Assembly (NCBI RefSeq): GCF_002902755.1
Contig: NZ_PPRS01000001.1
Coordinates: forward strand, 28,617-92,616
Reading direction: 5' to 3'
Source: Mammaliicoccus lentus
GTDB lineage: Bacteria > Bacillota > Bacilli > Staphylococcales > Staphylococcaceae
DNA: 64,000 nt
Below, piece by piece: positions 1 to 7,639 of the stretch (positions are counted from its first letter, which is position 1; the number at the start of each line of letters is the position of its first letter). Under the pieces are notes generated by a model that worked only from the letters and a program-made list of their open reading frames with translations, was not told where the DNA came from and made no database searches. A program made the position numbers and the translations under genes.

Positions 1-387
1 ATAGATGAAGGCTCAAACCCCATTATAGATATTGATCATGATTTAGAAACATTTTTTACAAATGTCATAACAGACGAATCTCTTTATCAGCTTTTAGCAG
101 TCGAAAATGAAGAAGTAATTGCTACGGGCGCAATTATTTATTATCCATTTCCTCCTTCATACATAAACCAATCAGGAGAACGTGCATACGTAACTAATAT
201 ATACACACATCCTAACTTTAGAGGTCATGGCATCGCACAACAAATTATTTCTTTACTCATTAAAGATGCTGAAGCGCGTGACATTAAAAAAATATTTTTA
301 GCTGCTTCTCCTTTAGGTAAACCCGTTTATAAAAAATTAGGATTTGAAGAAGCACCTGAATGGATGGAAATAAATTATGATTTATAA
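1..387 (+). CDS. GNAT-family N-acetyltransferase, 5' end outside window
   Basis: An open frame runs from base 1 to a TAA at 385-387, so the N-terminus is missing. The translation has the GNAT core: a beta strand ending in TNIYTHPNFRGHGIAQQI, which holds the acetyl-CoA pyrophosphate-binding R-G-x-G-I/A pattern (motif A), followed by the late motif with 'PVYKKLGFEEAPEW', typical of small-molecule acetyltransferases. The substrate cannot be told. It converges with the SMR pair on the other strand, with only 7 bases between the stop codons. Confidence 0.85.
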   Translation: MDEGSNPIIDIDHDLETFFTNVITDESLYQLLAVENEEVIATGAIIYYPFPPSYINQSGERAYVTNIYTHPNFRGHGIAQQIISLLIKDAEARDIKKIFLAASPLGKPVYKKLGFEEAPEWMEINYDL

Positions 388-394
388 AATAACG

Positions 395-709
395 TTAACT
401 AATTAATTTTAAACCGATTGTACTCGCTAGTATGATTCCGATAAATAAAATTCTTTTTATATTTTTGGATTCACCGTAGAATATAATTCCTAATAGTGCA
501 CCACCGACAGCACCAATGCCTGTCCAAACAGCATAACTCGTACTCATCGAAATACTTTTCATTGCGATTGTTAAACAAATAAAGCTTAAGCCAAAGAATA
601 ACATGAGACCTAATAAAGATTTAACGTTATTTCTTTTTGAGTAAATATTAATGAAGAGTACGCCTAACATTTCAAATAAACCTGCCATAATTAATATTAA
701 CCAAGCCAT
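395..709 (-). CDS. ykkD: Small multidrug resistance (SMR) subunit, YkkD-like
   Basis: 104 residues with four hydrophobic helices and the membrane-embedded Glu13 (AGLFE) that couples proton and substrate in SMR proteins. The 'YAVWTGIGAVGGALLGIIFYGES' stretch (conserved W and GxG) is typical. It matches the B. subtilis YkkD subunit pattern and follows ykkC by one base, so the two probably form a heterodimeric antiporter in the cytoplasmic membrane. The guanidine-I riboswitch upstream suggests guanidinium, or related cations, as substrate. YkkCD is also known as a multidrug pair, so the exact substrate is inferred. Confidence 0.9.
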   Translation of the reverse strand: MAWLILIMAGLFEMLGVLFINIYSKRNNVKSLLGLMLFFGLSFICLTIAMKSISMSTSYAVWTGIGAVGGALLGIIFYGESKNIKRILFIGIILASTIGLKLIS

Positions 710-710
710 T

Positions 711-1034
711 TTAACTTTCCTCCCCTTCTGGTGTAACTAATTTAAGACCTACTACACCGATAATAAGTGTGATGATTAAAATGATTTTGCCAATAACGAC
801 TGGCTGTCCGAAAAATACAAAATCAACAATTGTGACACCCGTAGCACCTAAACCAACATAAACTGCATACGATGTTCCAACAGGTAATGCTTTTGAAGCT
901 GTTATTAATAAATAGAAACTAATTACAATAGCTATTAAAGTAACAATCCATTCTAATACGTTACTTGAATGTGTTAAACCAACTACCCAGACCACCTCAA
1001 ATACTGCACCAATGATAATTTTTAACCAATTCAT
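711..1034 (-). CDS. ykkC: SMR subunit, YkkC-like, riboswitch-controlled
   Basis: 107 residues, four transmembrane helices, Glu13 in 'GAVFEVVWVVGL', and the loop 'ALPVGTSYAVYVGLGATG' typical of the YkkC/SugE branch. The tail GLKLVTPEGEES resembles B. subtilis YkkC. The start ATG is preceded by a good ribosome-binding site (GAGGAGG on the minus strand). It is the first gene of a two-gene operon behind a guanidine-I riboswitch whose terminator hairpin ends just before this RBS, so expression should require ligand binding. Confidence 0.92.
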   Translation of the reverse strand: MNWLKIIIGAVFEVVWVVGLTHSSNVLEWIVTLIAIVISFYLLITASKALPVGTSYAVYVGLGATGVTIVDFVFFGQPVVIGKIILIITLIIGVVGLKLVTPEGEES

Positions 1035-1053
1035 TATGATTCCTCCTCAAATT

Positions 1054-1180
1054 AAAAAGCCCGGGAAACTTATATTAAAAATAAGTCTCCCAGGCTTTTA
1101 TCCTTCCGTGTCACAAGCATTAACTTGTGGCTTTCTCTCGGTCCAGGCTAACATTGTGTTACGGAACCCTAGAAAGCTTT
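1054..1180 (-). promoter_or_regulatory. Guanidine-I (ykkC) riboswitch with terminator
   Basis: Read on the minus strand, the leader carries the hallmark blocks of the ykkC class in order: CTAGGGTTCCG (1162-1172), CTGGTCCGAGAG (around 1134-1146) and ACACGGAAGGATAAAAGCC (around 1095-1112). It ends in a strong hairpin (AAGCCTGGGAGACT pairing with AGTTTCCCGGGCTTT, 1054-1098) followed by a short U run. The last aptamer strand overlaps the terminator's left arm, so guanidine binding should prevent termination. It lies directly upstream of ykkCD, the classic gene association. Confidence 0.93.
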
Positions 1181-1195
1181 ATTAAATTAATTTGA

Positions 1196-1224
1196 ATTAT
1201 AGCAAATAGATTTTGACTGGTCAA
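1196..1224 (-). promoter_or_regulatory. Sigma-A promoter of the ykkCD leader
   Basis: Minus-strand TTGACC (1219-1224), 17-base spacer, TATAAT (1196-1201). Transcription would start just upstream of the riboswitch aptamer. Confidence 0.75.
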
Positions 1225-1321
1225 TGAAAGTATAATTCGTATCACAAATTAACAAATAACAACACAAATCATATATAATATATATAACAGACTATGATTT
1301 AAAGTAATTGAGGTGAAATCA

Positions 1322-1654
1322 TTGAATCATACAGGATATCGTATTAAACAAAGAAGGGAAGAACTTGGATTTACGACATATAAATTAGCTAAACTAGCTG
1401 ATGTAAACCAGTCTACAATTTCTCGTTATGAAACGGGACAGACTTCTAAACTAACGCCAAAAATGGTCGAAAAATTAGCTATCGCTCTTTCAACAACACC
1501 TGCGTATATCATGGGGTGGGTCAATGTCCCTGAAGCTTATGAAGACGAAGAAGACTCCATGCTCATTAATGAATCTATACAATTATTAAGATCTTTAAGT
1601 AAAGAGAAGAAAAGAGAAGTTTATCATTTAATAAAAGATATTTCTTCAAAATAA
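1322..1654 (+). CDS. XRE-family transcriptional regulator
   Basis: About 110 residues. The N-terminal half is a Cro/CI helix-turn-helix: 'IKQRREELGFTTYKLAKLADVNQSTISRYETGQ', with the recognition helix in QSTISRYE. The C-terminal 40 residues are acidic then basic and may mediate dimerisation. I choose the TTG at 1322 because AGGTG at 1311-1315 is well spaced from it; the GTG at 1313 lies inside that RBS. It is a single gene ending in a terminator and divergent from ykkCD. The target is unknown; proteins like this are common in prophage remnants and as solitary staphylococcal regulators. Confidence 0.85.
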   Translation: MNHTGYRIKQRREELGFTTYKLAKLADVNQSTISRYETGQTSKLTPKMVEKLAIALSTTPAYIMGWVNVPEAYEDEEDSMLINESIQLLRSLSKEKKREVYHLIKDISSK

Positions 1655-1676
1655 TTTATAATGATTTTATAAAAAT

Positions 1677-1726
1677 AAGCATATCACTTTTATCTAAAAT
1701 ATTAGTTAAGTGATATGCTTGTTTAT
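1677..1726. terminator. Bidirectional terminator hairpin
   Basis: A 13-bp inverted repeat (AAGCATATCACTT / AAGTGATATGCTT) has T-rich DNA on the right and A-rich DNA on the left. It serves the XRE gene and could also act for the opposite strand. It resembles the hairpin at 18768-18813 in both stem and flank. Confidence 0.8.
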
Positions 1727-1769
1727 TTTGAATTGGGAATTATGTCCTAAGTGCTTCTAAAATATTTGA

Positions 1770-2561
1770 TTAATCTATTTGAATAGAACCCACATCGCTC
1801 GTAATTTTCACTAAATTATCTCCAGATCCTACTTTTTTATTTTTCAATTCTGGTTGATTGATTTTAGCATTACCGACGTCTTGTTCGATATCTAAAAATG
1901 TATTCTTTGGTGCTTCATTATATATTAGTTTAATAGCACCTGTGTCTGTCTTAATATTAAGTGGTTTATCAGCTGGTACACCATTCATTTTAATTGTTCC
2001 TGTGTCTGCTTCTAATTTGCCACTTTCAAAATCTATATTATGCGTTGAAATTTTTCCAGTATCTGAATCCACTTTTAAATTTCCCAATTGTGAATTTGAA
2101 ATATCTATCATACCTGTATCTACTTTAAATGTTGAAGTTTGAGATTTAATATCTTTAACGCTTAATTTCCCTGTATCTGTTTTTACATTTAAGCTATTTA
2201 ATTCTTCTGGTACTGTAACTTCAATTTGTGTATGCATGTTTTTAAATAAATCAAAATTTATTATGTCAAATTGATTTTTAACATTAATATCTAAAGTATC
2301 GCCTCTAACCTTTGAGCTTACTTGGAAATCATCTTTGCTTCCAACTGATTTCACTTTAAATTGGTTACCTTTTTTAATTTTTACGGCTGCATCTTTTCCA
2401 TTTACTTTGATATTCTTTATCTCACTTTGGTAAGTTTCATTAATAAGCGTTTCTTCACTCATGTTCTTTGCTGATTTTTGACCTTCTATTAACGTCATAG
2501 TGCCAAATACTATAAACAAAATTAATCCAGCACCAAATAATATCCATAATGTTTTCTTCAT
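1770..2561 (-). CDS. DUF4097 beta-helix membrane-anchored protein
   Basis: 263 residues. There is an N-terminal membrane segment (about residues 5-25, 'LWILFGAGLILFIVFGTMTL'), then an extracytoplasmic region of short repeats around 'DTG.I....' (for example VDTGMIDIS, SDTGKIST, ADTGTIKM, TDTGAIKL). This is the DUF4097 beta-solenoid pattern found with PadR/DUF1700 operons and related to LiaF-type envelope-stress proteins. Its ATG overlaps the stop of the DUF1700 frame upstream by 4 bases, so they were one operon. The usual PadR regulator and promoter are absent, because the upstream gene is cut off at about 3025; expression is therefore doubtful. Confidence 0.8.
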   Translation of the reverse strand: MKKTLWILFGAGLILFIVFGTMTLIEGQKSAKNMSEETLINETYQSEIKNIKVNGKDAAVKIKKGNQFKVKSVGSKDDFQVSSKVRGDTLDINVKNQFDIINFDLFKNMHTQIEVTVPEELNSLNVKTDTGKLSVKDIKSQTSTFKVDTGMIDISNSQLGNLKVDSDTGKISTHNIDFESGKLEADTGTIKMNGVPADKPLNIKTDTGAIKLIYNEAPKNTFLDIEQDVGNAKINQPELKNKKVGSGDNLVKITSDVGSIQID

Positions 2562-3028
2562 GATTTAGCACTTCCTTTAACGATAGAAATATTCCATCTT
2601 AAATATTTTACAAACAATTTATACGACCATTTCGTTAATAAATAAGTGACTGTAAATATCATTAAACCTAAACCAAAACTAGTTATGACGACATAAACGT
2701 CAATTGATTGTATTGCATCAAATCCATTGTAAAGCCCTTTTACAATCAACATTGCTGGTGTAATTAATAAAGATAATGTTGTCACGATAAAACTAAATAA
2801 AATAGAAATAATAATGACAAATGGAATTAAAATAACAAAGAAATTTAATATTCCTAGTCCCATCACAGATATAATGGCTTGCCATACGTTACCCACTTTA
2901 TTATTTGTTTCTGCTCTATCAAGTGCTAATGTCGCATTGAGCTCTTTAGCAATTTCTTTAGGATGTCCTAGCTCTTTAGCAATCATATCTTCAGTTTGTC
3001 CGTCTTCGATACCACTAATAAAATGAAG
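2558..3028 (-). pseudogene. DUF1700-family membrane protein, N-terminus deleted
   Basis: The frame reads HFISGIEDGQTEDMIAKELG then HPKEIAKELN, the second half of the DUF1700/HAAS N-terminal domain. It is followed by two hydrophobic regions with several helices ('VIISVMGLGILNFFVILIPFVIIISILF' region and a C-terminal pair). Family members begin about 30-40 residues earlier with an 'E.L..L..LP..E..EIL.DYE.HF' helix. Here that part is replaced by unrelated DNA and an in-frame stop at 3029-3031. The ATG that gives a 142-residue frame (2986) is an internal Met of the family alignment. I call it a truncated gene at a deletion junction. Confidence 0.75.
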
Positions 3029-3240
3029 TTAAAGAAGAAATTAAATTAAGACAATCTTTAAAACAAGCCCTTAAAGATTATTTCGAAAAAAATAATCAGT
3101 CCTATTACTTCGGTGGTAAAGGTTCTCAAGACGGAGAATACATCAACACTGAAGATGGAATATTTCTACATATTGATCCTTCTACTTTAGAAGAATGGAA
3201 ATCTACTCAAGATATCGAAAAAATCCTCAACATAAAGTGA
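3025..3240 (+). pseudogene. C-terminal fragment of an unidentified gene
   Basis: An open frame of 71 codons ends at TGA 3238-3240 but has no start codon; a stop (TAA) lies just upstream at 3019-3021. The translation is protein-like (KLRQSLKQALKDYFEKNN, then YYFGGKGSQDGEYINTEDGI and a hydrophilic tail), ends next to a terminator hairpin, and begins exactly where the DUF1700 gene on the other strand breaks off. It looks like the tail of a gene whose beginning was lost in the same deletion. I do not recognise the family. Confidence 0.6.
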
Positions 3241-3249
3241 CATAAAGGA

Positions 3250-3294
3250 GTGGGACAGAAATTTCGTTTTATTAAAAAAATTTCGTAGTCCCAT
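3250..3294. terminator. Staphylococcal 'TGGGAC' terminator
   Basis: GTGGGAC at 3250-3256 pairs with GTCCCA at 3288-3293; the A/T-rich inner arms (AGAAATTT / AAATTTCG) extend the stem. It lies between two convergent genes. This belongs to the common staphylococcal 'gtgggacagaaat' hairpin type. Confidence 0.7.
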
Positions 3295-3308
3295 TCTATA
3301 ATATTATT

Positions 3309-4082
3309 CTAATTTATGTATTCTTTTAGATAATAACCATATAAACCTTCACCATCTTTAGAAAGTACATGCTCGTATCCTTTTAATCCTTTTCTTTCTG
3401 TCTTCCATCCTTGTTCCTTATAGAATAACTGACCTTCTTTACTTGTTTCAATAGCACTGATTGGATCATCTTCAGTCTGAAGGCCATAGTCATTTTCACC
3501 AACAATCCAAGTTAATGGAAATGTTCCTGATACTATTTCATCTTTTTTTACATGATTTGCTATACCTTCTGTTTTCGGCGAACCCCCGCCACCAAATAGA
3601 ACCGCTCCTCCTTCTTTAACGTTTAACATTGGTAATTGATCAATTAACCAATAAGTTGTCATTTCTGAACCACCTGAAAAACTTCCAATCCATAAATGAT
3701 CATGATTGGGTATAGAAGAGATAAGTTCTATTAAATATTTTGAGTTTTCTTCGCCCTTCTTCCACCAAATATAGTCATCGGCTGGTGTTTTAGGAACAAT
3801 TAAAGTTAAATTCTTATCTTTAGCTACCTTCTTAACGCCAAGTTTTCCACCTAGATACAACTCTGAATCAGGATGACTTAATTCATAAGCACCGTCACCA
3901 TGCAACCAAACTAATACACCTTTAGGGTTTGAAACAGGATAAATCATATATTCACCCTCAATTCCATCTTTTGAAGTATAGTGATGTATTTTATTGTCTC
4001 TATCAAATTTTAAATTAACAAAAAAATATATAGCAGCCCCTATTACAATAAATGCAACTAGTGCTAAAAGTAACTTCTTTAT
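3309..4082 (-). CDS. Membrane-anchored alpha/beta hydrolase with non-canonical start
   Basis: The catalytic region shows an alpha/beta-hydrolase fold: strand 'GVLVWLHGDGAYE' (oxyanion HG), nucleophile elbow G-S-F-S-G-G (Ser about residue 136), acidic 'ENDYG' and a late His in 'GYEHVLS'. The first ATG (3947) would start in the middle of the fold. The same frame continues upstream for 45 codons and reads like a signal anchor: KKLLLALVAFIVIGAAIYFF, then LKFDRDNKIHHYTSKDG. The codon at the natural start position (4080-4082 on the minus strand) is ATA, with GGGAG about 9 bases upstream. Either ATA is used, or ATG has mutated to ATA and the protein is poorly made. Substrate unknown; probably acts outside the membrane. 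Confidence 0.7.
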   Translation of the reverse strand: MKKLLLALVAFIVIGAAIYFFVNLKFDRDNKIHHYTSKDGIEGEYMIYPVSNPKGVLVWLHGDGAYELSHPDSELYLGGKLGVKKVAKDKNLTLIVPKTPADDYIWWKKGEENSKYLIELISSIPNHDHLWIGSFSGGSEMTTYWLIDQLPMLNVKEGGAVLFGGGGSPKTEGIANHVKKDEIVSGTFPLTWIVGENDYGLQTEDDPISAIETSKEGQLFYKEQGWKTERKGLKGYEHVLSKDGEGLYGYYLKEYIN

Positions 4083-4288
4083 AACGTTTCACTCCCTGCA
4101 AAATTCACCTATCCAAATATGATATTAACTTTATATTACATATATTTGTTAAAAAATTCCATAACAAACAAAGCAATTCATAAAATAAGTTTTTCTAAAT
4201 CTGATTTACTTTGAGCCCTTTAAAACGATGTATATTATGTATATAATTATATACATAAATATATAATTGGATGGAGAGAGAAATTGAT

Positions 4289-5515
4289 ATGGAACAATTT
4301 AAACATTATTTACTTAAATTCAAATGGCTTATTATTGCAATTATAGCTATTATTATTGTGGCAACTATTATTACATTAGTCGTTAAAAATAAAGCGATAG
4401 ATGTAAAAGGAGACGTAGATGTAGAATTTTCTGGGTATGATAAAAGTGGGAATGCTACACTAACTGAAGGCTCAGAAGAAAAGATTGAACGTAAACTTTT
4501 AGTTCAATCGCTAAAACAAAGCAAATTTAAAAATAAAGAAGTCATTGATATGATAAAGAATGGTGATGAAGATGATATAGACCCTATGAACTTCAATAAC
4601 GAAGAACAAAAGAAACTTGAAAAAGCAGAGAAAATATACGATAGCGTTGAGCTCGATACATATAATGATAGTAATTTATCTAATGGTGATAAAACGACAG
4701 TAAAATTATCTGTAAAAAAGGGTATTTCAGATGATTACAAACTTAAAGTGAAAGAATTCAAAAAATCATTCAAAGCAAAAGGCCTTAAAAAACCTAAAAC
4801 TGTAACAACTAAAGACATATTCTCTAATATTGAAACGAAATTTACTGGTTTAAACAACTCTGGAAAATTAAACTTAATTACTAAAGATGATAAAAGTGAT
4901 GGTTATGATATTAGCTCATATAATTTTACCGTCCCTAACAACGGCAACTTGAAAAATGGTGATAAAATAAATTTAGAACTACCAAAAGAATTAATAAGTA
5001 ATATACAAGACAGTGGTTCAAAAACATTTAAAGGATCAAAAACATATCAAGTTGAAGTTAAAGATTTACCAGATGTTGATGATATAGATAACATTAATGA
5101 CATTATCGACAAAACAAAAACACAAATTAAAGAAGACAACAAAAGTACGAAATACAATAAGAAATCAACAGAAATATTAAGTAGCTATTACAAAATTGGA
5201 TCTGAAGAAGATGAGTATAGCTTCGGTTATGAAGAAGATGATAACGAATCAGAAAAAGTAACACCAACATCTACGTTAGAACCGGACAAATATACAATAC
5301 TTACTACAGCCAAAATAACAGACCATGACAAATATTCAGATGATACGACAAGATATAAAGGTTACGGCTATAAAAATTACACACTAGAAGGCAAACGCCT
5401 CATCAAAGATGAATCCACAACAGAAGTTATGAATAACTTCACAAATGAAAAACAAGAAGACCTTATAAACGAATTAAAGAGCGAAAATTTCGTGAAAGTT
5501 GAAACTAAGAAATAG
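4289..5515 (+). CDS. Membrane-anchored extracytoplasmic protein with tandem domains
   Basis: About 408 residues. A short cytoplasmic start is followed by one transmembrane helix ('WLIIAIIAIIIVATIITLVV', about residues 13-35) and a long lysine/aspartate-rich extracellular part. Two related domains begin with 'DVDVEFSGYDKSGNATL' and 'NIETKFTGLNNSGKLNL', about 150 residues apart, which suggests a duplicated beta module. The layout resembles TcaA/YvbJ-type proteins without the N-terminal zinc ribbon. I place the start at ATG 4289 because GGAGAG (4273-4278) fits it; ATG 4271 overlaps that RBS. Monocistronic, with its own terminator. Function unknown. Confidence 0.75.
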   Translation: MEQFKHYLLKFKWLIIAIIAIIIVATIITLVVKNKAIDVKGDVDVEFSGYDKSGNATLTEGSEEKIERKLLVQSLKQSKFKNKEVIDMIKNGDEDDIDPMNFNNEEQKKLEKAEKIYDSVELDTYNDSNLSNGDKTTVKLSVKKGISDDYKLKVKEFKKSFKAKGLKKPKTVTTKDIFSNIETKFTGLNNSGKLNLITKDDKSDGYDISSYNFTVPNNGNLKNGDKINLELPKELISNIQDSGSKTFKGSKTYQVEVKDLPDVDDIDNINDIIDKTKTQIKEDNKSTKYNKKSTEILSSYYKIGSEEDEYSFGYEEDDNESEKVTPTSTLEPDKYTILTTAKITDHDKYSDDTTRYKGYGYKNYTLEGKRLIKDESTTEVMNNFTNEKQEDLINELKSENFVKVETKK

Positions 5516-5522
5516 AAAATAG

Positions 5523-5566
5523 ACCCTAAAAATTCAGGAGTAAAGCTGAATTTTTAGGGTTTTTTA
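5523..5566 (+). terminator. Rho-independent terminator
   Basis: The 14-bp stem ACCCTAAAAATTCA / TGAATTTTTAGGGT has a 10-base loop and is followed by a T run. Confidence 0.9.
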
Positions 5567-5584
5567 TTTAGTTATAAAGATAAT

Positions 5585-6175
5585 TTAAACAAAAGGATTT
5601 CCATATTTATCATTGTATTTATAAAAGCCATTTCTATACATATAAATCTTTTTTTCGATATTATTCGGGCTAGCAAATTCTATTAATTCTAATACTAATT
5701 CTGTAAATTCAATAGGAGCTGTACCATTTGCAGTAACTAATTTTCCATCTTTCACTGCTTGTTCTTCTATAAAATTATCCTTAGAATTATATTCATTATA
5801 ATCTTCCCATAAATAAACGGTATTTCCAGTATGTCTTGAGTCATTTAAGAAACCATGTTTCGCTAAGTAATCAACAGCACCACATATAGCTCCCACAGGA
5901 ATACCTTTATTAAATGTTTCTTGCACAAACTTTAATAGTTTATGATTGTCATTGTCCCAAGAATTAGCACCAATCATTATTAAAAGATCATAATTTTTAG
6001 GTTCGTCACCAATTATATAATCAATTAAAACAGTAAAACCTCCTAAAGAAACTACCTTCTCTTCAATTGAAATCGTATTAACAGACCAAGATTCACTTTG
6101 ATTTAAAGTCGAAGACAAATAACTACCTTCCCAATCAGCAAAACCATCTAACAAAAGAAACAATGCTTTTTTCAT
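5585..6175 (-). CDS. DJ-1/PfpI-family (class I glutamine amidotransferase-like) protein
   Basis: 196 residues. It starts MKKALFLLLDGFADWEG, the usual N-terminal strand with the conserved acidic residue near the nucleophile. The nucleophile elbow is 'GIPVGAICGAVDYLAKHG' (Cys98), followed by 'TGNTVYLW' and 'LVTANGTAPIEF', all typical of the YoaZ/PfpI subgroup. These act as putative proteases, glyoxalases or chaperones; the specific reaction is not fixed by sequence. Start supported by AAGGAG upstream. Monocistronic, divergent from the oxidoreductase gene across a 279-bp gap. Confidence 0.85.
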   Translation of the reverse strand: MKKALFLLLDGFADWEGSYLSSTLNQSESWSVNTISIEEKVVSLGGFTVLIDYIIGDEPKNYDLLIMIGANSWDNDNHKLLKFVQETFNKGIPVGAICGAVDYLAKHGFLNDSRHTGNTVYLWEDYNEYNSKDNFIEEQAVKDGKLVTANGTAPIEFTELVLELIEFASPNNIEKKIYMYRNGFYKYNDKYGNPFV

Positions 6176-6261
6176 AATTGAAAACTCCTTTTATTTTACT
6201 GTTTCAATCATACAAAATTTAAGGGATAAAATAAATTATTAGATGAATAATTAAATTTATA

Positions 6262-6275
6262 ATTTCCTAGGAAAT
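6262..6275. promoter_or_regulatory. Perfect 14-bp palindrome (operator or Noc-site-like)
   Basis: ATTTCCTAGGAAAT is an exact palindrome in the divergent intergenic region. It differs from the Bacillus Noc-binding consensus ATTTCCCGGGAAAT at the two central positions. It could be a weak Noc site or an operator for either flanking gene. Confidence 0.4.
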
Positions 6276-6454
6276 AGTGATTTATCTAAATTAGTCGATG
6301 TTTTTATTTTTCGTTGATGGAAATAATGTATTTGTAATTGTATGCTTTACATAGTAGGAGAAGTGATTCCGTGGTCTCGAAATTAACTGCACATGAAAAT
6401 GTAGTTCTATACCTATCATATAGCATTGATGATTAAACAGAGAGGAGTTTCTTT

Positions 6455-7560
6455 ATGATTAATTATGGTATTGTAGGAACAGGTTATTTTGGAGCTGATT
6501 TAGCACGCTCCATTAATAAAATTGAAGATGCTAAAGTAATTGCAGTATTTGATCCAAATCATGCAGAGGAAATAGCTGAAGAATTAGAAGCTGAAACGTG
6601 TTCAAGTCTCGATGATTTAGTAGCTCGCAATGACATCGATTGTGTTATTGTCGCATCTCCAAGTTATCTTCATCGTGAACCAGTTATTAAAGCTGCTGAA
6701 AATGGTAAACATGTTTTTTGCGAAAAACCAATAGCTTTAAATTTTGAAGATTGTAGAGCTATGGTAGATGCCTGTGAAAAAAATAATGTTATCTTCATGG
6801 CAGGACATATTATGAATTTCTTTAATGGCGTTCATTATGCAAAAGAACTAGTTACACAAGGCAAAATTGGAAAAGTATTATATTGTCATGCTACTCGTAC
6901 AGGTTGGGAAGAACAACAATCAAAAGTTTCTTGGAAAAAATACGTTCTCAATCAGGCGGCCATTTATATCATCATATTCACGAATTAGACTGTATCCAGT
7001 TTATTATGGGAGGTCTACCACAGAAAGCTACAATGGTTGGCGGAAATGTTTATCATAAAGGCGATAATTTCGGTGATGAAGATGATATGTTAATTATTAA
7101 TTTAGAGTATGACGATAATCAATATGCTTTATTAGAATATGGAAATGCCTTTCGTTGGGGAGAACACTACGTCCTTATCGAAGGAACAAAAGGAGCTATC
7201 AAACTTGACCTTTATAATACTGGTGGCACACTAAGAATAAAAGGTGAAAAAGAATCACACTTTTTAGTACATGAAACGCAACAAGAAGACGATGAAAGAA
7301 CTAACATTTACACAGGTCGTGGTATGGATGGTGCGATTGCTTATGGTAAACCAGGCGTCAGATGTCCATTATGGCTTCAAACATGTATTGATAAAGAAAT
7401 GTCTTATCTTCACAACGTTCTTAAAGGAGGAGATGTAACAGAAGAATATGTTAACCTTCTTAACGGTGTTGCAGCCCTAGAATCAATAGCAACTGCAGAT
7501 GCATGCACACTTTCATTAAAAGAAGACCGCAAAGTTTCACTTGATGAAATTACGAATTAA
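6455..7560 (+). pseudogene. Gfo/Idh/MocA-family oxidoreductase, frameshifted
   Basis: The first frame (6455 to about 6940) has the NAD(P)-binding Rossmann motif 'GIVGTGYFGADLARSI', 'VIVASPSYLHREP' and the family 'FCEKPIAL' lysine motif. The reading then switches frame at a run of six A (6935-6940): the first frame ends soon after (NQAAIYIIIFTN), while the +1 frame continues 'IRSQSGGHLYHHIHELDCIQ' with the family's conserved HHIHELD motif through to TAA 7558-7560. One missing A would explain it. The full product would be about 368 residues, normal for the family. Either a real pseudogene or a sequencing error in the homopolymer. Good GAGGAG RBS at the start. Confidence 0.85.
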
Positions 7561-7564
7561 GATA

Positions 7565-7602
7565 AAACCCTCCTGTCAAATCAACATTTGACAGGAGGGT
7601 TT
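7565..7602 (+). terminator. Rho-independent terminator
   Basis: The 16-bp stem AAACCCTCCTGTCAAA / TTTGACAGGAGGGTTT has a 6-base loop. It lies between the oxidoreductase and the convergent guaA, and the A-rich left side lets it act for both strands. Confidence 0.9.
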
Positions 7603-7639
7603 ATTAAGGGAAAGGATCATCCCATATTCTATTGAATTT

